Assembly: GCA_016699165.1 (NCBI GenBank)
Contig: CP064963.1
Location: forward strand, 930,001 to 994,000
Direction of reading: 5' to 3'
DNA from: Candidatus Melainabacteria bacterium
GTDB lineage: Bacteria > Cyanobacteriota > Vampirovibrionia > Obscuribacterales > Obscuribacteraceae
Length of the DNA: 64,000 nucleotides
Shown: piece after piece, positions 36,777 to 46,900 of the stretch
How the letters are laid out: each line of letters starts with the position of its first letter
How positions within the stretch are numbered: position 1 is the first letter of the stretch
Position numbers and translations under genes: made by a program
Notes under the pieces: model-generated
Databases searched by the model: none
Seen by the model: the letters and a program-made list of their open reading frames with translations, nothing else
Told to the model about the DNA's origin: nothing

Positions 36777-37022
36777 ATTTCTTTTCTTGTATTGCTTTTC
36801 ATCGCAATGCCACTCAAGTATGCGGCAGGTTTTCCTCTGGCTGTGACTATAGTGGGAAGCATTCACGGCTTTCTCTTTATCGCCTACATCATTGCGATGG
36901 TTCGTGCTTTGCTCGAACACAAATGGGGCATTAAAAAGATTTCTGGAGTATTTGTCGCAGCACTTATTCCGTTTGGCACTTTTATTTTGGATCGCAAGCT
37001 GCGCCAAGAAGAGAAGATTTAA
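36732..37022 (+). CDS. DUF3817 membrane protein
   Basis: A 96-residue protein with three hydrophobic segments (about 10-33, 38-60, 68-87) and the DUF3817 pattern LRIVGIAEGISFLVLL, MPLKYAAGFP and GSIHGFLFIAYI. It is an integral inner-membrane protein of unknown role, sometimes found as a C-terminal part of transporters. The 5' end is part of the 70-bp repeat. The 3' end overlaps the convergent isomerase gene by 4 nt. Confidence 0.8.
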   Translation: MNKIRQLRIVGIAEGISFLVLLFIAMPLKYAAGFPLAVTIVGSIHGFLFIAYIIAMVRALLEHKWGIKKISGVFVAALIPFGTFILDRKLRQEEKI

Positions 37023-37732
37023 ACTAGTCTGTGCTCGTCAAGAAGCTGATAGCGAGCCACGGCGTCTTCGATCACTGGCGTTGATGTTGGTGTCATGAAC
37101 GGAAAGATGTTATCGCTGCGATCGTTGTTGGCTGTCGAGGTTTCCATCATAATCGTATCAGGTTCGTCTTCGGCCACCGAAATTAGGTGCGAGAGATTGC
37201 CCGGCAAAGTTATAGTCTCACCTGGATTAACCATCAACGATCCACCAGCGGGCAGTTGATGCCAGATTCCGTCGACTGCAACATTCACATCTTGGTTAGA
37301 AAGAGTGGTGTCATTCTCTGCCCAAGCCAACTCAAATCGAACTGGAGCGCCGGCTATAACAGACACTTCTTTGCGCGCCTTCTGGCGGTGGAAGTGGTGC
37401 GGTTCGGTCTGACCTGCCTGCACAAAAAGATATTTGCGCGAGAAGCTGGTCACCGGATATTCATATTCACCCAGTTGTGCGACCTTAGTCAAAGGCTCGC
37501 CGGTTTCATCAACAAGCGAGGAACAAAGAGCAAGGATGACTAAACCGCAATGCTCGAAGTCTCCCATGCCGAAATCGACAACCTTCCAACCCAGCTTCTG
37601 ATGGCGGATACCGTCGGCATTTTTTTCAAATTGCTGAGGGTGCCAATCGGCCCAGGCGGGGAGTGCAACACCAAGATTTTTGGCGTTAGAAATTGCCCGT
37701 GCTATTGCCGTATCGATCTCTGAACGTTTCAT
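37019..37732 (-). CDS. D-lyxose / D-mannose ketol-isomerase (cupin)
   Basis: A 237-residue cupin enzyme matching the YdaE-type D-lyxose isomerases that interconvert D-lyxose and D-xylulose, or D-mannose and D-fructose. The metal-site pattern is PHHFHRQKARKE (two His and a Glu) and a later His is in LPGNLSHLISV. It contains the N-terminal GVALPAWADWHP and the KLGWKVVDFGMGDFEHCGL blocks. It would act with extracellular glycan breakdown such as the GH13 enzyme nearby, which is inference. The gene is monocistronic. Confidence 0.82.
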   Translation of the reverse strand: MKRSEIDTAIARAISNAKNLGVALPAWADWHPQQFEKNADGIRHQKLGWKVVDFGMGDFEHCGLVILALCSSLVDETGEPLTKVAQLGEYEYPVTSFSRKYLFVQAGQTEPHHFHRQKARKEVSVIAGAPVRFELAWAENDTTLSNQDVNVAVDGIWHQLPAGGSLMVNPGETITLPGNLSHLISVAEDEPDTIMMETSTANNDRSDNIFPFMTPTSTPVIEDAVARYQLLDEHRLV

Positions 37733-37804
37733 TCAATATCTCTATCCTGTGAGTACCTTTGCCAGACTTACTTGCCCAACTTTCCATATTTTTGACACGT
37801 AGTA

Positions 37805-38266
37805 TCAATGCTCATGTTTCCAAAGATCTCTTCGACCTTTTTGAATTAGTTCATCGGCAATTTCTTGAATTATGCTTTCTTTGTCAGCATTTGTAGTAGC
37901 TTGTTTTTCCAGTCCCATTGTTTTGAAAAGTGACTCTGAAAGCTGCTCTGCGCGTATCTGAGCTTGCCGCATAATAGTTTCTTCAAGTGTAGTGTTTGGT
38001 ACAAGTGCATACACAATCTTGCAGTCGAGTGCTTCTGCGGCTTTTCTGAGTGATGAAAGAGTTATGGTTCCATTTTTTTCACTTTCTTCAAGCTGGATTA
38101 CTGCCGGCTGAGATATCTTCATGCGCTCGGCAAGAGAGTAGCTGCTCATTTCTAAAGCACGGCGAATCTCAGAAATGAACCCTTTTGGTGGCAGGTTTAG
38201 ATCGGAATACTTAACTAAGTATTGGTCGAGCTGCCGCCTTCGTAATCTAGAAGTGAATTTAGCCAT
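37805..38266 (-). CDS. XRE-family regulator, mobile mystery protein A type
   Basis: A 153-residue DNA-binding protein with a central helix-turn-helix (LAERMKISQPAVIQLEESEK) after an N-terminal RLRRRQLDQYL segment, and the block GTITLSSLRKAAEALDCKIVY followed by AL, as in mobile mystery protein A. That family normally sits before a Fic-domain mobile mystery protein B gene. Here the next gene downstream is the isomerase on the same strand, with no Fic gene in between. It looks like an orphaned antitoxin, or one that has taken a new role. The AT-rich gap upstream (38267-38441) is a likely autoregulated promoter. Confidence 0.75.
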   Translation of the reverse strand: MAKFTSRLRRRQLDQYLVKYSDLNLPPKGFISEIRRALEMSSYSLAERMKISQPAVIQLEESEKNGTITLSSLRKAAEALDCKIVYALVPNTTLEETIMRQAQIRAEQLSESLFKTMGLEKQATTNADKESIIQEIADELIQKGRRDLWKHEH

Positions 38267-38441
38267 ATTCGGTGAAAAAAATCGATAAGTATATAGTTAT
38301 TATATACACGTTAAATAATAAGTGTCAAGTTATTGTTTGACGATATTTTAATAAGTTGAAGGTTATTGAATCGGAACTATGTTTCTGGATATCTAGATAC
38401 GTGTGGTCGAGTTTGCGAAGGTGACGACCTCTATTGTTAGC

Positions 38442-38828
38442 TTATAGACAGGACCAATAAAAGCCAACTGAAATGCCATAAGATTCCAAACGCTTGATCG
38501 AATCTTCATTGCAAATCTGCGGTCTGCGCACACGGTAATATTTTGAGTCATTCCGAAATTTCACCGAGAGGTACTTACCTGCATAATTAGTGTCGACCAA
38601 GTCGACGCTCTCTATGGTTATTTTCGCGGTTTCCTTGTTCGCTATCAAATCTTGAAACTTGCCATAGGCAACCCGTGGGGCGAGGAGCTCTACAATGAAG
38701 AAACGAGGCCCGACAAAAACTAACGGGATGCTACTAAAGCCTGTTTCGGCTTTATAGGCCGCATCCAGGCTTACAATCAAGCCTGAAGCCATAAGACTGA
38801 AAGCAATAATACTCTGCAATTTAGACAC
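38442..38828 (-). CDS. Hypothetical protein with N-terminal membrane segment
   Basis: A 128-residue protein with a hydrophobic segment at about residues 5-22 (IIAFSLMASGLIVSLDAAY) that may be a signal anchor, then a soluble part with two Cys in QICNEDSIK and FYWSCL. No family recognised. It sits alone between the mobile-mystery-A-like gene and hicB, and the flanking spacers (38267-38441 and 38829-39045) hold nothing else that I can identify. Confidence 0.55.
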   Translation of the reverse strand: MSKLQSIIAFSLMASGLIVSLDAAYKAETGFSSIPLVFVGPRFFIVELLAPRVAYGKFQDLIANKETAKITIESVDLVDTNYAGKYLSVKFRNDSKYYRVRRPQICNEDSIKRLESYGISVGFYWSCL

Positions 38829-39045
38829 GCTTCATTAGCCCCCATGTTCTCTTACCTAAGCATGGAGCTTGGTTTAGAGATATCCAGAAACTACGAATAG
38901 ATTGTTTTTTCTGGCGAGGGGAAACTTAATCGTCTCAGAGAGCGAAGACGAAATCATATAGACACCCCCTTGCCAAATTGAATGCAAAAGCGTGACTTTA
39001 AGCGTCTAAACCGTTGTTGCTTTACATCAAAGTATCCAATAAAAT

Positions 39046-39258
39046 ATGGGCATGAAAGAAAAGTTTAGAGCAGTGGTTTGGAAAGAAGGCGATATTTATG
39101 TCGCCCAATGTCTTGATGTCGATATAGCTAGTCAGGGTGAGAACAAAAAGAAAGCTCTGTCAAATTTAGGTGAAGCATTAGCACTCCATTTTGAAGAACC
39201 ACAAGCAACCGATATTCCCAAAATAGATGAGATTGAGGTAGACATCGGTGCCGCTTAG
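39046..39258 (+). CDS. hicB: HicB-family antitoxin
   Basis: A 70-residue HicB-type protein with the partial RNase-H-like fold signature (FRAVVWKEGDIYVAQCLDVD and IASQGENKKKALSNLGEALA). It lacks the C-terminal DNA-binding domain of longer HicB forms. Placed before the toxin with an 11-nt overlap, in the hicB-hicA order. Neutralises HicA. Confidence 0.85.
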   Translation: MGMKEKFRAVVWKEGDIYVAQCLDVDIASQGENKKKALSNLGEALALHFEEPQATDIPKIDEIEVDIGAA

Positions 39259-39469
39259 ACCGATGTCCTCTCGCGAAGTTAGGCAAAAATTAGAAGCTCT
39301 CGGATTCATACGAATCGCACAACGAGGAAGTCACATAAAGTTCGCCCGGTCCACTGAATCTGGAAGGCGAACAGTGATTGTACCCGATCATAAAAAAATA
39401 GCAATAGGCACCATTCGCAGTATCATTCGACAAGCTGGAATTACGATCTCCGAGTTTGAAAATTCGTAA
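39248..39469 (+). CDS. hicA: HicA-family mRNA interferase toxin
   Basis: A 73-residue HicA/YcfA protein: SREVRQKLEALGFIRIAQRG followed by SHIKF with the catalytic His in GSHIKF, and IAIGTIRSIIRQAGITISEF at the end. HicA cleaves mRNA without ribosome help. The start is a GTG inside hicB or an ATG 15 nt later. The stop lies 9 nt before recombinase element copy 1, so the pair borders the accessory region. Confidence 0.88.
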   Translation: MPLRPMSSREVRQKLEALGFIRIAQRGSHIKFARSTESGRRTVIVPDHKKIAIGTIRSIIRQAGITISEFENS

Positions 39470-39573
39470 CAACATTCGTACTAATACTCTCACAACCCTG
39501 ATAAACAATGGCTCCGCGAGCTTTTGTCTGCGAATTTGTATAAATCCTCCCGAGCGGAATAAGATGCCCGAAT

Positions 39574-39601
39574 GCTCTATGCCCGGTTTAGGACATAGAG
39601 C
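39574..39601. repeat. Conserved hairpin near the element end, copy 1
   Basis: GCTCTATG and CATAGAGC form a perfect 8-bp stem with a 12-nt loop about 25 nt after the recombinase stop. The same structure lies at 49360-49389 and 53924-53953 with one mismatch. It could be a terminator or a recombination site. Confidence 0.5.
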
Positions 39602-39624
39602 GTAGCTATTCAGTAGGCACTTTT

Positions 39625-40760
39625 TCAGCCTACAAAATCATCAACATCATCGGCATCCTGATCATCTCCGTTATCAATTACTTCGAGTTCGCCTTCAAAA
39701 TCGACTACTTCATCTTCTTCTCTTTCTCCTACAAAATTGAGTTGTAGTTGAACAGAATTAGTTTCATTCTCTATATTGCAATTCAGCCACCTGATATTGG
39801 AATCATCTTTGATGTCGCACAATTCTATAAGCTTTTGAAATCTTGCTCATGTAGTCACGATTGCGATTCGTATCAAGAACAAGATAGCGTCCAGTCATAT
39901 CGTTTGAAACGTTGTGATTCACGAGCTTTTTTAAAACATAGGTAGGCACTTCTAGTTTTTCACCCATGGTTAAAAAAGTTCGTCTAAGGTCGTGAACTGT
40001 GAAATAAATTCCACTCCTCCTTCTCACTTCTCGAATAATTCCGATGCCTTGACTGATATGTTGATTTGTAGATTTTGTAGACTGAAATACCCACTCGGAG
40101 TTACTCTGCATCAAACGTCGCTTATTAAGCAGATCGACAAGAAAATTGCTTAACGGCAATTCAAGTTCACGATCGCTTTTCGTCACTTCGCGAGGAACAG
40201 TCAGAAGTTTTCCTTTAAAATCGATGTAAGACCATTTTAGTCTTCGAGTTTCACCAAATCTCATTCCGCTGAAAAGCAGAAACACCAAGAAATCGCGACC
40301 AACCGAATACTTCAATGAGCAGCATGCGCGATACCAGTCTTTCAGTTTATCGTCGAGAATAATGCGTTGGCGCGGATGTATTCTATGCCAAGCTCGATTT
40401 CTAGAGAGTCTTGTAACTGGATTCAATTTGATTAGCGGTTCATCATCGGTACCGAATCTGTCGGATGCAAAATTGATCAATGCACTGAGTTTCTTCAGCG
40501 CGTTATTTGCCCTTCCATGACTAGACGTTCCAAGTCTATTTGGTGCAATTGTCAAATCATGAAAACGCTGTTCAGCCATATCTTTGGTGATTGAGGTGAT
40601 AGGCAGATTTAGCCAATCTGCAAAGTGTTTGTTAACTGCATAAAAGTAATTGCGTTTGGTATCAGGCCTTAAGTTTTTCTTTTCGAAGAATAATGCTCGC
40701 TTGCTTTCTTGCTGCCTCTAAGGTAATCGAACTACACTTTCCAATGGTGATGCGGCGGTT
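39625..40760 (-). pseudogene. Tyrosine recombinase, copy 1, broken
   Basis: Two or more frames are needed to read the phage-type integrase: the acidic C-terminal tail (39625-39822), the catalytic domain (39803-40579) and an N-terminal piece. The catalytic set is visible: Arg in FSGMRFGE, Lys in PREVTKSDRELE, HDLRR, NHNVSNDMTGRYL with the probable nucleophile Tyr. The frameshift lies near 39820 and the N-terminal part is deleted, so no active enzyme is made. Confidence 0.75.
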
Positions 40761-40908
40761 CAAAAATCTTGGCGGAAGAAGTGGTTTCTTCCCAGACCGG
40801 TTGAAGACGACCAAATGTAAAAGGTCAATAGACGGGCGTGCGACTGAAAGCACGGCAAAGTTTCCATGAGTTGTATAATTACTTTGAGTGATTAGGTCAT
40901 GAGAGACT

Positions 40909-41322
40909 TTGAAGCGCCTCCTTCCAATGCTGCTAGTGCTTTTTGCAATGTTCTACGGAACACCAAGGCAGGAGTGCATGTGTGTCGAGAGCAATGTCCG
41001 GACGAAGTCAGTAGAACAGGCTAGCCATAGGTGTTGTAAAGCTGAGTCGGTATCGCATTGCCAAAGCGGCGGAAATTTCTTTGGCAATGCCAAGGGTTGC
41101 TGCGGCATGATGGGTAAATCCTCACCCGTACTTGCTAGTCAGAGCGATTTACAAAGCAATTTCGAACAATTGCGCCTCAAGATGGTTGTTCTCCTCAATT
41201 TGTTGGCTCCTTGTAAATCGACGCGAACAGATTATGTTGCTTGTACTAATCGCGCCCCACCCCGGCTAACTGGGATGGGTACCAGCAAAACATACCTGTT
41301 CAAGAGAGTCTTTTTGATTTAG
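40909..41322 (+). CDS. Cys-rich exported protein at the head of the efflux operon
   Basis: A 137-residue protein with a signal peptide (MKRLLPMLLVLFAMFYG) and Cys-rich mature region with CMC, CC and GCCGMM, suited to metal binding. It is read from a TTG start; the ribosome-binding site is weak, and a TATAAT-like box lies at 40874-40879. Its position just upstream of the RND genes suggests a metal-sensing or binding accessory protein. Not a family I can name with certainty. Confidence 0.5.
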   Translation: MKRLLPMLLVLFAMFYGTPRQECMCVESNVRTKSVEQASHRCCKAESVSHCQSGGNFFGNAKGCCGMMGKSSPVLASQSDLQSNFEQLRLKMVVLLNLLAPCKSTRTDYVACTNRAPPRLTGMGTSKTYLFKRVFLI

Positions 41323-41433
41323 CTAAAGCTGCTCGAATTTGTTGAGTAGCTCTAAGTGTTTGCGTTTTTCAGCAGACATTTCAAGAGCGTGCTCAACGTT
41401 TGCGGTTACATAGATGCAGTGCGGCAGCAATAG

Positions 41434-41458
41434 CCGGTCTCTTACTTGAGGAGACCGG
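41434..41458. promoter_or_regulatory. Hairpin before the efflux operon's second gene
   Basis: The 8-bp stem CCGGTCTC/GAGACCGG with a 9-nt loop ends 12 nt before the ATG at 41471 and abuts the ribosome-binding site GGAGAGGAGG. It may control translation or bind a regulator. Confidence 0.35.
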
Positions 41459-41470
41459 AGAGGAGGTTAT

Positions 41471-41881
41471 ATGAGCAGGTTTGTGATTGTCCTACTAACT
41501 CTGACTGTCTTGCTTGAAACGTCCTATGCAGGAGCTGAAGCAGCTGAAGTTCGTAAATGGCAGGGGTATCTAATCGACCGGCAATGTGCGGATGCAGTGA
41601 GAGAAGACTTAGATCCGAAGGTATTTATTCAACACCACACCAAAGACTGTGCATTGATGCCGAATTGTCGAGCAAAAGGCTACACGCTTTACAGCAAACA
41701 TAAGTGGCTGAATCTGGATAAGCGCGGCGGCGAGATTGCTGTAAAGGTTCTAAAAGGTAGTAAACGGAAGAGCGGCTTTTATGTCGAAGTGACAGGAACT
41801 TTGAAGGACAAAATATTGCAAACGCAAAGTATAAAAGAGATTGACGAACCAAAGTCAGTGAAGAGTGGAGATCAAGCGTGA
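41471..41881 (+). CDS. Secreted Cys-containing protein of the efflux operon
   Basis: A 136-residue protein with a signal peptide (about 1-24) and a compact mature domain: YLIDRQCADAVREDLDPKVF, then HHTKDCALMPNCRAKGYTLY and a C-terminal beta-rich part. The three Cys and two His are spaced like a metal-binding or disulfide-bonded periplasmic domain of unknown family. It has a strong ribosome-binding site and overlaps the adaptor gene by 4 nt. Confidence 0.6.
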   Translation: MSRFVIVLLTLTVLLETSYAGAEAAEVRKWQGYLIDRQCADAVREDLDPKVFIQHHTKDCALMPNCRAKGYTLYSKHKWLNLDKRGGEIAVKVLKGSKRKSGFYVEVTGTLKDKILQTQSIKEIDEPKSVKSGDQA

Positions 41882-43950
41882 TGTCACCGATGGAAACACG
41901 GGCTGAAAATACCGAGAAAACGCCAGTTTTGGCCATGCTTCGCAAAAACTTCTGGGGAATTGTCACTCTGGTGGTTGTTGTTGTTGCCTGTGTGATCATT
42001 GTTCAAGTTTTCAAAAAGCCAGGACAGATGAGTGTCCTGGAATCTCAAGCTATGGATATGAGTGTAATGGTTCCTCCAAAAGGGGCTGTACCCGTTGCAA
42101 TTGCGAAAGTGGTGACCGAGTCTATTTCAGGTTCCATAACTTATACAGGCTCAGTTCAAGCCTACAATGACGAAGATGTCTACCCCCGGGTCACAGGCAA
42201 AGTCATAAAAATGCCTGTCTATCCCGGTGACATAGTGCGAGCCGGTCAACTTCTTGCGCAGCTTGATCCGGCGGACAATTCTGAATATTCAGCAAAACGT
42301 CAAGAAGCGCAGAGCGCTGAAGATGCGGCGATGCACAATGCCGGTATAGCGAAATCCGAATTTACTGAAAAGAAGTATGAGTTGGAGGCTACAAAGGAAG
42401 CACAAGCGGCTTCGGAGAAGGCTCTTTCTGAGGCGGAAGCTAATCTAGCTTACTGGAAGCCCGAAGTGGAGCGGCAAAGCGCTTTGCTGAAATCGCAAGT
42501 CGTTTCACTTGATGAATACCAAAAAGAACTAGCACAACTCAATGTTGCACAAGCCCAAGTCGAGCAAGCGCAGGCGAAGTTGCGTGAAGCAAAGAACAGA
42601 CGATTGGCAGCACAAGCGGCTCTCGATACGATGATACATCATGTTGGACACCAGTATTCTCAATCGAAGCAAGCAGAAGCAGTTGTGAAGAATGCCACCA
42701 TTTACGAGAAATACACAAGAATTCTCGCGCAAGAAGATGGTGTAGTCATAAAGCGCCTCATCAGTCCTGGAGTCATTGTCAGCCCTGGGATGATGCTGCT
42801 TAAGGTCGCATACGTCAAACAAGTGCGTGTGCAAGCAGAGGTCGCAAGCGATGATGCCAATCGTATCAAGCTTGGAAACAAAGTCTATATCAAAGGTTCG
42901 CAAAACTCTCAAGATGAAGTGGTTGCGACAATCACTTCAATATTTCCTGCAGCCGATCCAACCAGTCGAACCTTCACTGTAGAAGCGCTTGTGAACAACA
43001 TTGCCGGGGGGGGTCTCCGGCATGGCAAACAGATTGACAGCACAGCCGCGTATAAATTTCTCCCCGGCCAATATGTCGTAATGAGGATTTCAACTGGTGA
43101 GCGAGAAGGGCTGACAGTGCCAACTTCGGCAATTATTTGGAAAGAAGGCAAGCCTCAGGTTTGGAAAGCTGGCTCGTCTTCGATGCATGCAGGCGCGACA
43201 AAATATCAATGTCCGATGCACTCGGAAGTGATCGCTGATAAACCCGGCAAATGTCCAAAGTGCGGCATGGATCTGAAGTTAGTTCAAACAAAAAAACAAT
43301 CAGAGCCAGTGAAAAAACAATATACCTGCACGATGCATCCTGAGGTAATCAAAGATGCTCCAGGCAAGTGTCCAAAATGCGGTATGGATCTTGTTCCTAA
43401 AGACTTAGGGAGTAAGAACGAAGCGTATCTGGTAAATGTCGAGATTGGACTGTCGAATGCCGACAGGACGGAGGTCGTCAAAGGACTGAACGAAGGCGAT
43501 GATGTTGTTTATGCCGGTTACGCCAACCTTCAACCCGGCATGTCAGTCATTGCAACTGAATGGGGTAAAGCCGGTCCAGTCGAATTACCGTCGGCTTCTG
43601 AAGTTCAGGGAAATCGACTGGATTCAGGAAACAATTGGACCCATGAGGAAATGTCCGGTGCATTGATGCTGAAAGTGTCTCTGGCGCCGGCCAAGGGTGG
43701 AAGCAATTCAATCATCGTGAAAGTAGACAAGCACGGCGGTGGTGTCGTATCCGGTGCGCAGATTGCAATCAAAACATCCATGCCAGGTATGGGAGATATG
43801 GCTGGTCCAGATTTAAAGGGCACCACAAGTGGGGATGGAGAAGCTCGACTGAGAAGCGATCTGTCAAGCGGCTTGTGGCGCCTTAGGATGACGATTACGC
43901 CAAGTGGTTCAGCGTCAGTAGATGTCACACTTGATGTTGAGGTGCCATAG
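41878..43950 (+). CDS. RND efflux periplasmic adaptor with two heavy-metal-binding domains
   Basis: A 690-residue membrane-fusion protein. It has an N-terminal membrane segment (about 22-43), a lipoyl/barrel-sandwich region beginning near GSITYTGSVQAYNDEDVYPR, a long alpha-helical hairpin (about 140-270), then two heavy-metal-binding modules (CPMHSEV...CPKCGMDL at 443-466 and CTMHPEV...CPKCGMDL at 482-507), a membrane-proximal domain, and a C-terminal YtkA/FixH-like beta domain (about 582-690). The metal modules sit inside the adaptor rather than at one end, unlike typical CusB. Works with the pump and the TolC protein; the likely substrates are Cu, Ag, Zn or Co ions. Confidence 0.85.
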   Translation: MMSPMETRAENTEKTPVLAMLRKNFWGIVTLVVVVVACVIIVQVFKKPGQMSVLESQAMDMSVMVPPKGAVPVAIAKVVTESISGSITYTGSVQAYNDEDVYPRVTGKVIKMPVYPGDIVRAGQLLAQLDPADNSEYSAKRQEAQSAEDAAMHNAGIAKSEFTEKKYELEATKEAQAASEKALSEAEANLAYWKPEVERQSALLKSQVVSLDEYQKELAQLNVAQAQVEQAQAKLREAKNRRLAAQAALDTMIHHVGHQYSQSKQAEAVVKNATIYEKYTRILAQEDGVVIKRLISPGVIVSPGMMLLKVAYVKQVRVQAEVASDDANRIKLGNKVYIKGSQNSQDEVVATITSIFPAADPTSRTFTVEALVNNIAGGGLRHGKQIDSTAAYKFLPGQYVVMRISTGEREGLTVPTSAIIWKEGKPQVWKAGSSSMHAGATKYQCPMHSEVIADKPGKCPKCGMDLKLVQTKKQSEPVKKQYTCTMHPEVIKDAPGKCPKCGMDLVPKDLGSKNEAYLVNVEIGLSNADRTEVVKGLNEGDDVVYAGYANLQPGMSVIATEWGKAGPVELPSASEVQGNRLDSGNNWTHEEMSGALMLKVSLAPAKGGSNSIIVKVDKHGGGVVSGAQIAIKTSMPGMGDMAGPDLKGTTSGDGEARLRSDLSSGLWRLRMTITPSGSASVDVTLDVEVP

Positions 43951-43952
43951 CC

Positions 43953-46900
43953 GTGACCACTGGCGAACTCAAGAACACGCGCCCGCAAGAGCCCACGCAG
44001 CACCCACGTGGGTTTAACGTGACGGCGTGGTCTATTGAGCATCCATACACAATAGCGGCGTTTTTTCTGGCTATGGTTCTTTTGGCATTCGTGGCTATCG
44101 GTTTCTACATGCCCAAGCGTCTTATGCCTTACGTGCAAAGCCCGATGATAGGCGTGATCAGCATGCAGCCCGGCTTATCGGCCGAAGAGATGGAGACATT
44201 TATTAGCAAGCCCATTGAAGAGCGGATGGTTGATATTCGCGGCGTTCGTTTCATACGCTCCACATCGCAAGAAGGCTTTTCAATGGTCTCGCTTGAATTT
44301 CCTTACGGCACCGATATGAAGAGAGCGCTCGTGGAAACGCAAGCGCTCATGAATGTTGTTCAGGCTGATTTGCCGGTTACTGGTGCTAACTTGAAACCAA
44401 GCTGGGTTCTTTTTATCGATCCTCTAAATTTGCCGGTTCTAACGTTCAACCTGACTGCTCCAGGTTGGGATCCGGTTCGGCTTCGCGAACTGGCTGACAA
44501 TGAGATCACTAACCGGCTGAAGAGGGTGCCGGATGTGTGGTCAGTTTACGCGTTCGGTGGCTACAAGCGGCAGTTACAAGTCCTCGTGGACAGGAATAAA
44601 TTGGCGGGCTTTGGTCTTTCCATTCTCGATGTTCGAGATGCAGTCGACAAGCAAAATGTGGCAAAACCAGCAGGACGGCTCACTTACGGCGGTGGTGAAT
44701 CAATTGTCCGAATTGACACTCTTGCTCGCGGACCACAGCAAGTCGAGAGTTATCCGTTGAAATCGGTTGGAAACCGTGTGATTTATGTGAAAGACGTAGG
44801 GCGGGTAGTGGACACCTATTGGGAGAAGCGAGCGGCGTACCACCATATTCACAAAGACAAAGTCGAGCCGGGAATTGAAATTAGTGTCATCCAGACGCCA
44901 GAGGCCAGCTCTCCGATTGTAATCGCCGGTATCAAAAAAGAAGTAGCTGCGCTGGAGAAGGACTATCCCGGCATCCACTTTGAGATCAGCTATGACAATT
45001 CACATTTTGTTGGCATTTTGATGCGCAACATGTTGGAAGAGTTGGGCATCGCGATTGTGCTTACTGGGATTGCGGTGCTTCTCTTTCTGGGAGAGTGGCG
45101 CGCCACTCTCATTTCGATGCTCACAATTCCCATCTCTTTATCAATGGCAGTCCTAGCCTTAATCCCGATGGGAATGACGCTCGATAGTTCTACCTTGATA
45201 GGGCTTCTTCTTTCCATAGGGCGGCTGGTGGATGATTCCATAATCGACATCCATGCAATTGAGCGGCATCTTCGCATGGGCAAAGATCCAAAGTCAGCCA
45301 CTATTGATGGTATCACCGAAGTCCGTCTAGCTGTAGCAGCTTCCACACTGGTTCTGATCCTAGCTTTAGCACCGCTTCTTTTCTGTGGTGGCATCGTTCA
45401 GCAGATGTTCGTCGGTCTGGTCTGGCCGATAGTCTTTGGGCTCTTGGCTTCGTTCTTGGTTTCGCTTACCCTGACCGCGGTACTGGCAGAAAAATTTCTG
45501 CGTGCTAAGCCCGAGCACGGCGAACATACCAATGAGTTTTGGCTGGCCAGGCTCTTGCGAGTGCGTGTATTGGAACCGTTTGATCGGATGCTTGTGAATT
45601 TGGAAAATGGCTATGCACGCCTTGTCGCGTGGATGCTCAAGCATCGATTCGTGAACATGGCTAGGATTCTTGCAACTATTGCAATTGGTCTTACCTTCTA
45701 CAACTTCATTGGCAGTGAAATGATGCCGCTTGCTGATGTGGGGCAGGCGTACGGCGTGCTGGAAGTCAGCCCCGGCCTTTCTTTTGATGAAACAGAGAAG
45801 ATCACCACTGGTGTAGAAAAAATCATGCTCAAGCACCCGGAGATCGAGCATGTATCAACAGAGATAGGCACAGACCCAGGCGGAACGTACTTCAACGGTT
45901 ACAACATGCCAGGCGTGAACTTCGCCACTTTCATGATCACTTTGAGCGACAAAGACGAACGAAAGAAAACCATATGGGATGTTATAGACGGCGTTCAAAA
46001 GGAAGCCACAGAAACCATTCCTGGTATCAGACGATTGCAGATCAAGGAAATGGGCTCTGATGTTATGGCTAGCTCGCAGGCTCCGATCTCGATTCTCGTT
46101 ACCGGTCCTGACATGACGGTTCTTTCTCGACTAGCAGAACAAACGGCTCAAGTAGCAAAAGAAACTTATGGTATGCACCAGGTCGCGACGGACTGGTCCA
46201 TTAGCAAGCCAGATTGGGAAATCAAAGTAGATCCAAGACGCGCTCAAGAGCTTGGACTTACACCCGCCCAGATCGCAGACCAAGCCTACTATTCGATAAC
46301 CGGAGCTTTGACGAACGAATACTTTCGTCTGCCCACTTTGCGACAGAGAACTATTCTTGTTCGTTATGACGAGCCTCAAAGACGCGATCCCAGCGATCTG
46401 CTCTTAATGACAGTTACCACACCGGATGGAAAGCAAGTCCCACTTAAAAGCGTTGCCAGTCTGGAGTATCGCGAGGCGCCGACTGTTATGAGTCACGATC
46501 AAATGCGTCGAGCCATAACGATCATGGGTTATTATCGCAAAGGCGAGCCTCCCTCCATGGATGTCGGCATGGAAGTAATGATGAAGGCAATGGCTAAGAT
46601 GAACTGGCCGCCGGGCTATACCATTGAGATGCGCGGTGACATGACACAGATGATGGATGCTTTTGGGCGCCTTCTCATGGGCCTACAGCTGGCACTGCTA
46701 TTCATTTTCCTTGTGCTGGTCGCTCAGTTCAAAGGCTTCTTGCAACCTTTGCAGATGGTTTTCTCGTTGCCTCTTGAACTTTCTGGAGTGTTCTTTGCTC
46801 TCTGGTTGGCTCATCAAGCCTTTTCCAGCGTTTCTATCATGGCGGTGATTATCCTCACTGGTATGGACATTACCACAGCTATTTTGCTTATCGATCAGAT

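Larger units (their letters stand above)
39478..40760 (-). mobile_element. Tyrosine-recombinase element, copy 1 (truncated)
   Basis: The oldest-looking of three directly repeated copies. The left end (GTACTAATACTCTCACAA) matches the others; the right end stops abruptly after GCGGCGGTT, so about 870 nt present in the other copies is missing, and an internal deletion of about 105 nt removes part of the arm-binding region. Base differences from copies 2 and 3 are scattered throughout. It marks the left border of the efflux operon segment. Confidence 0.85.
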
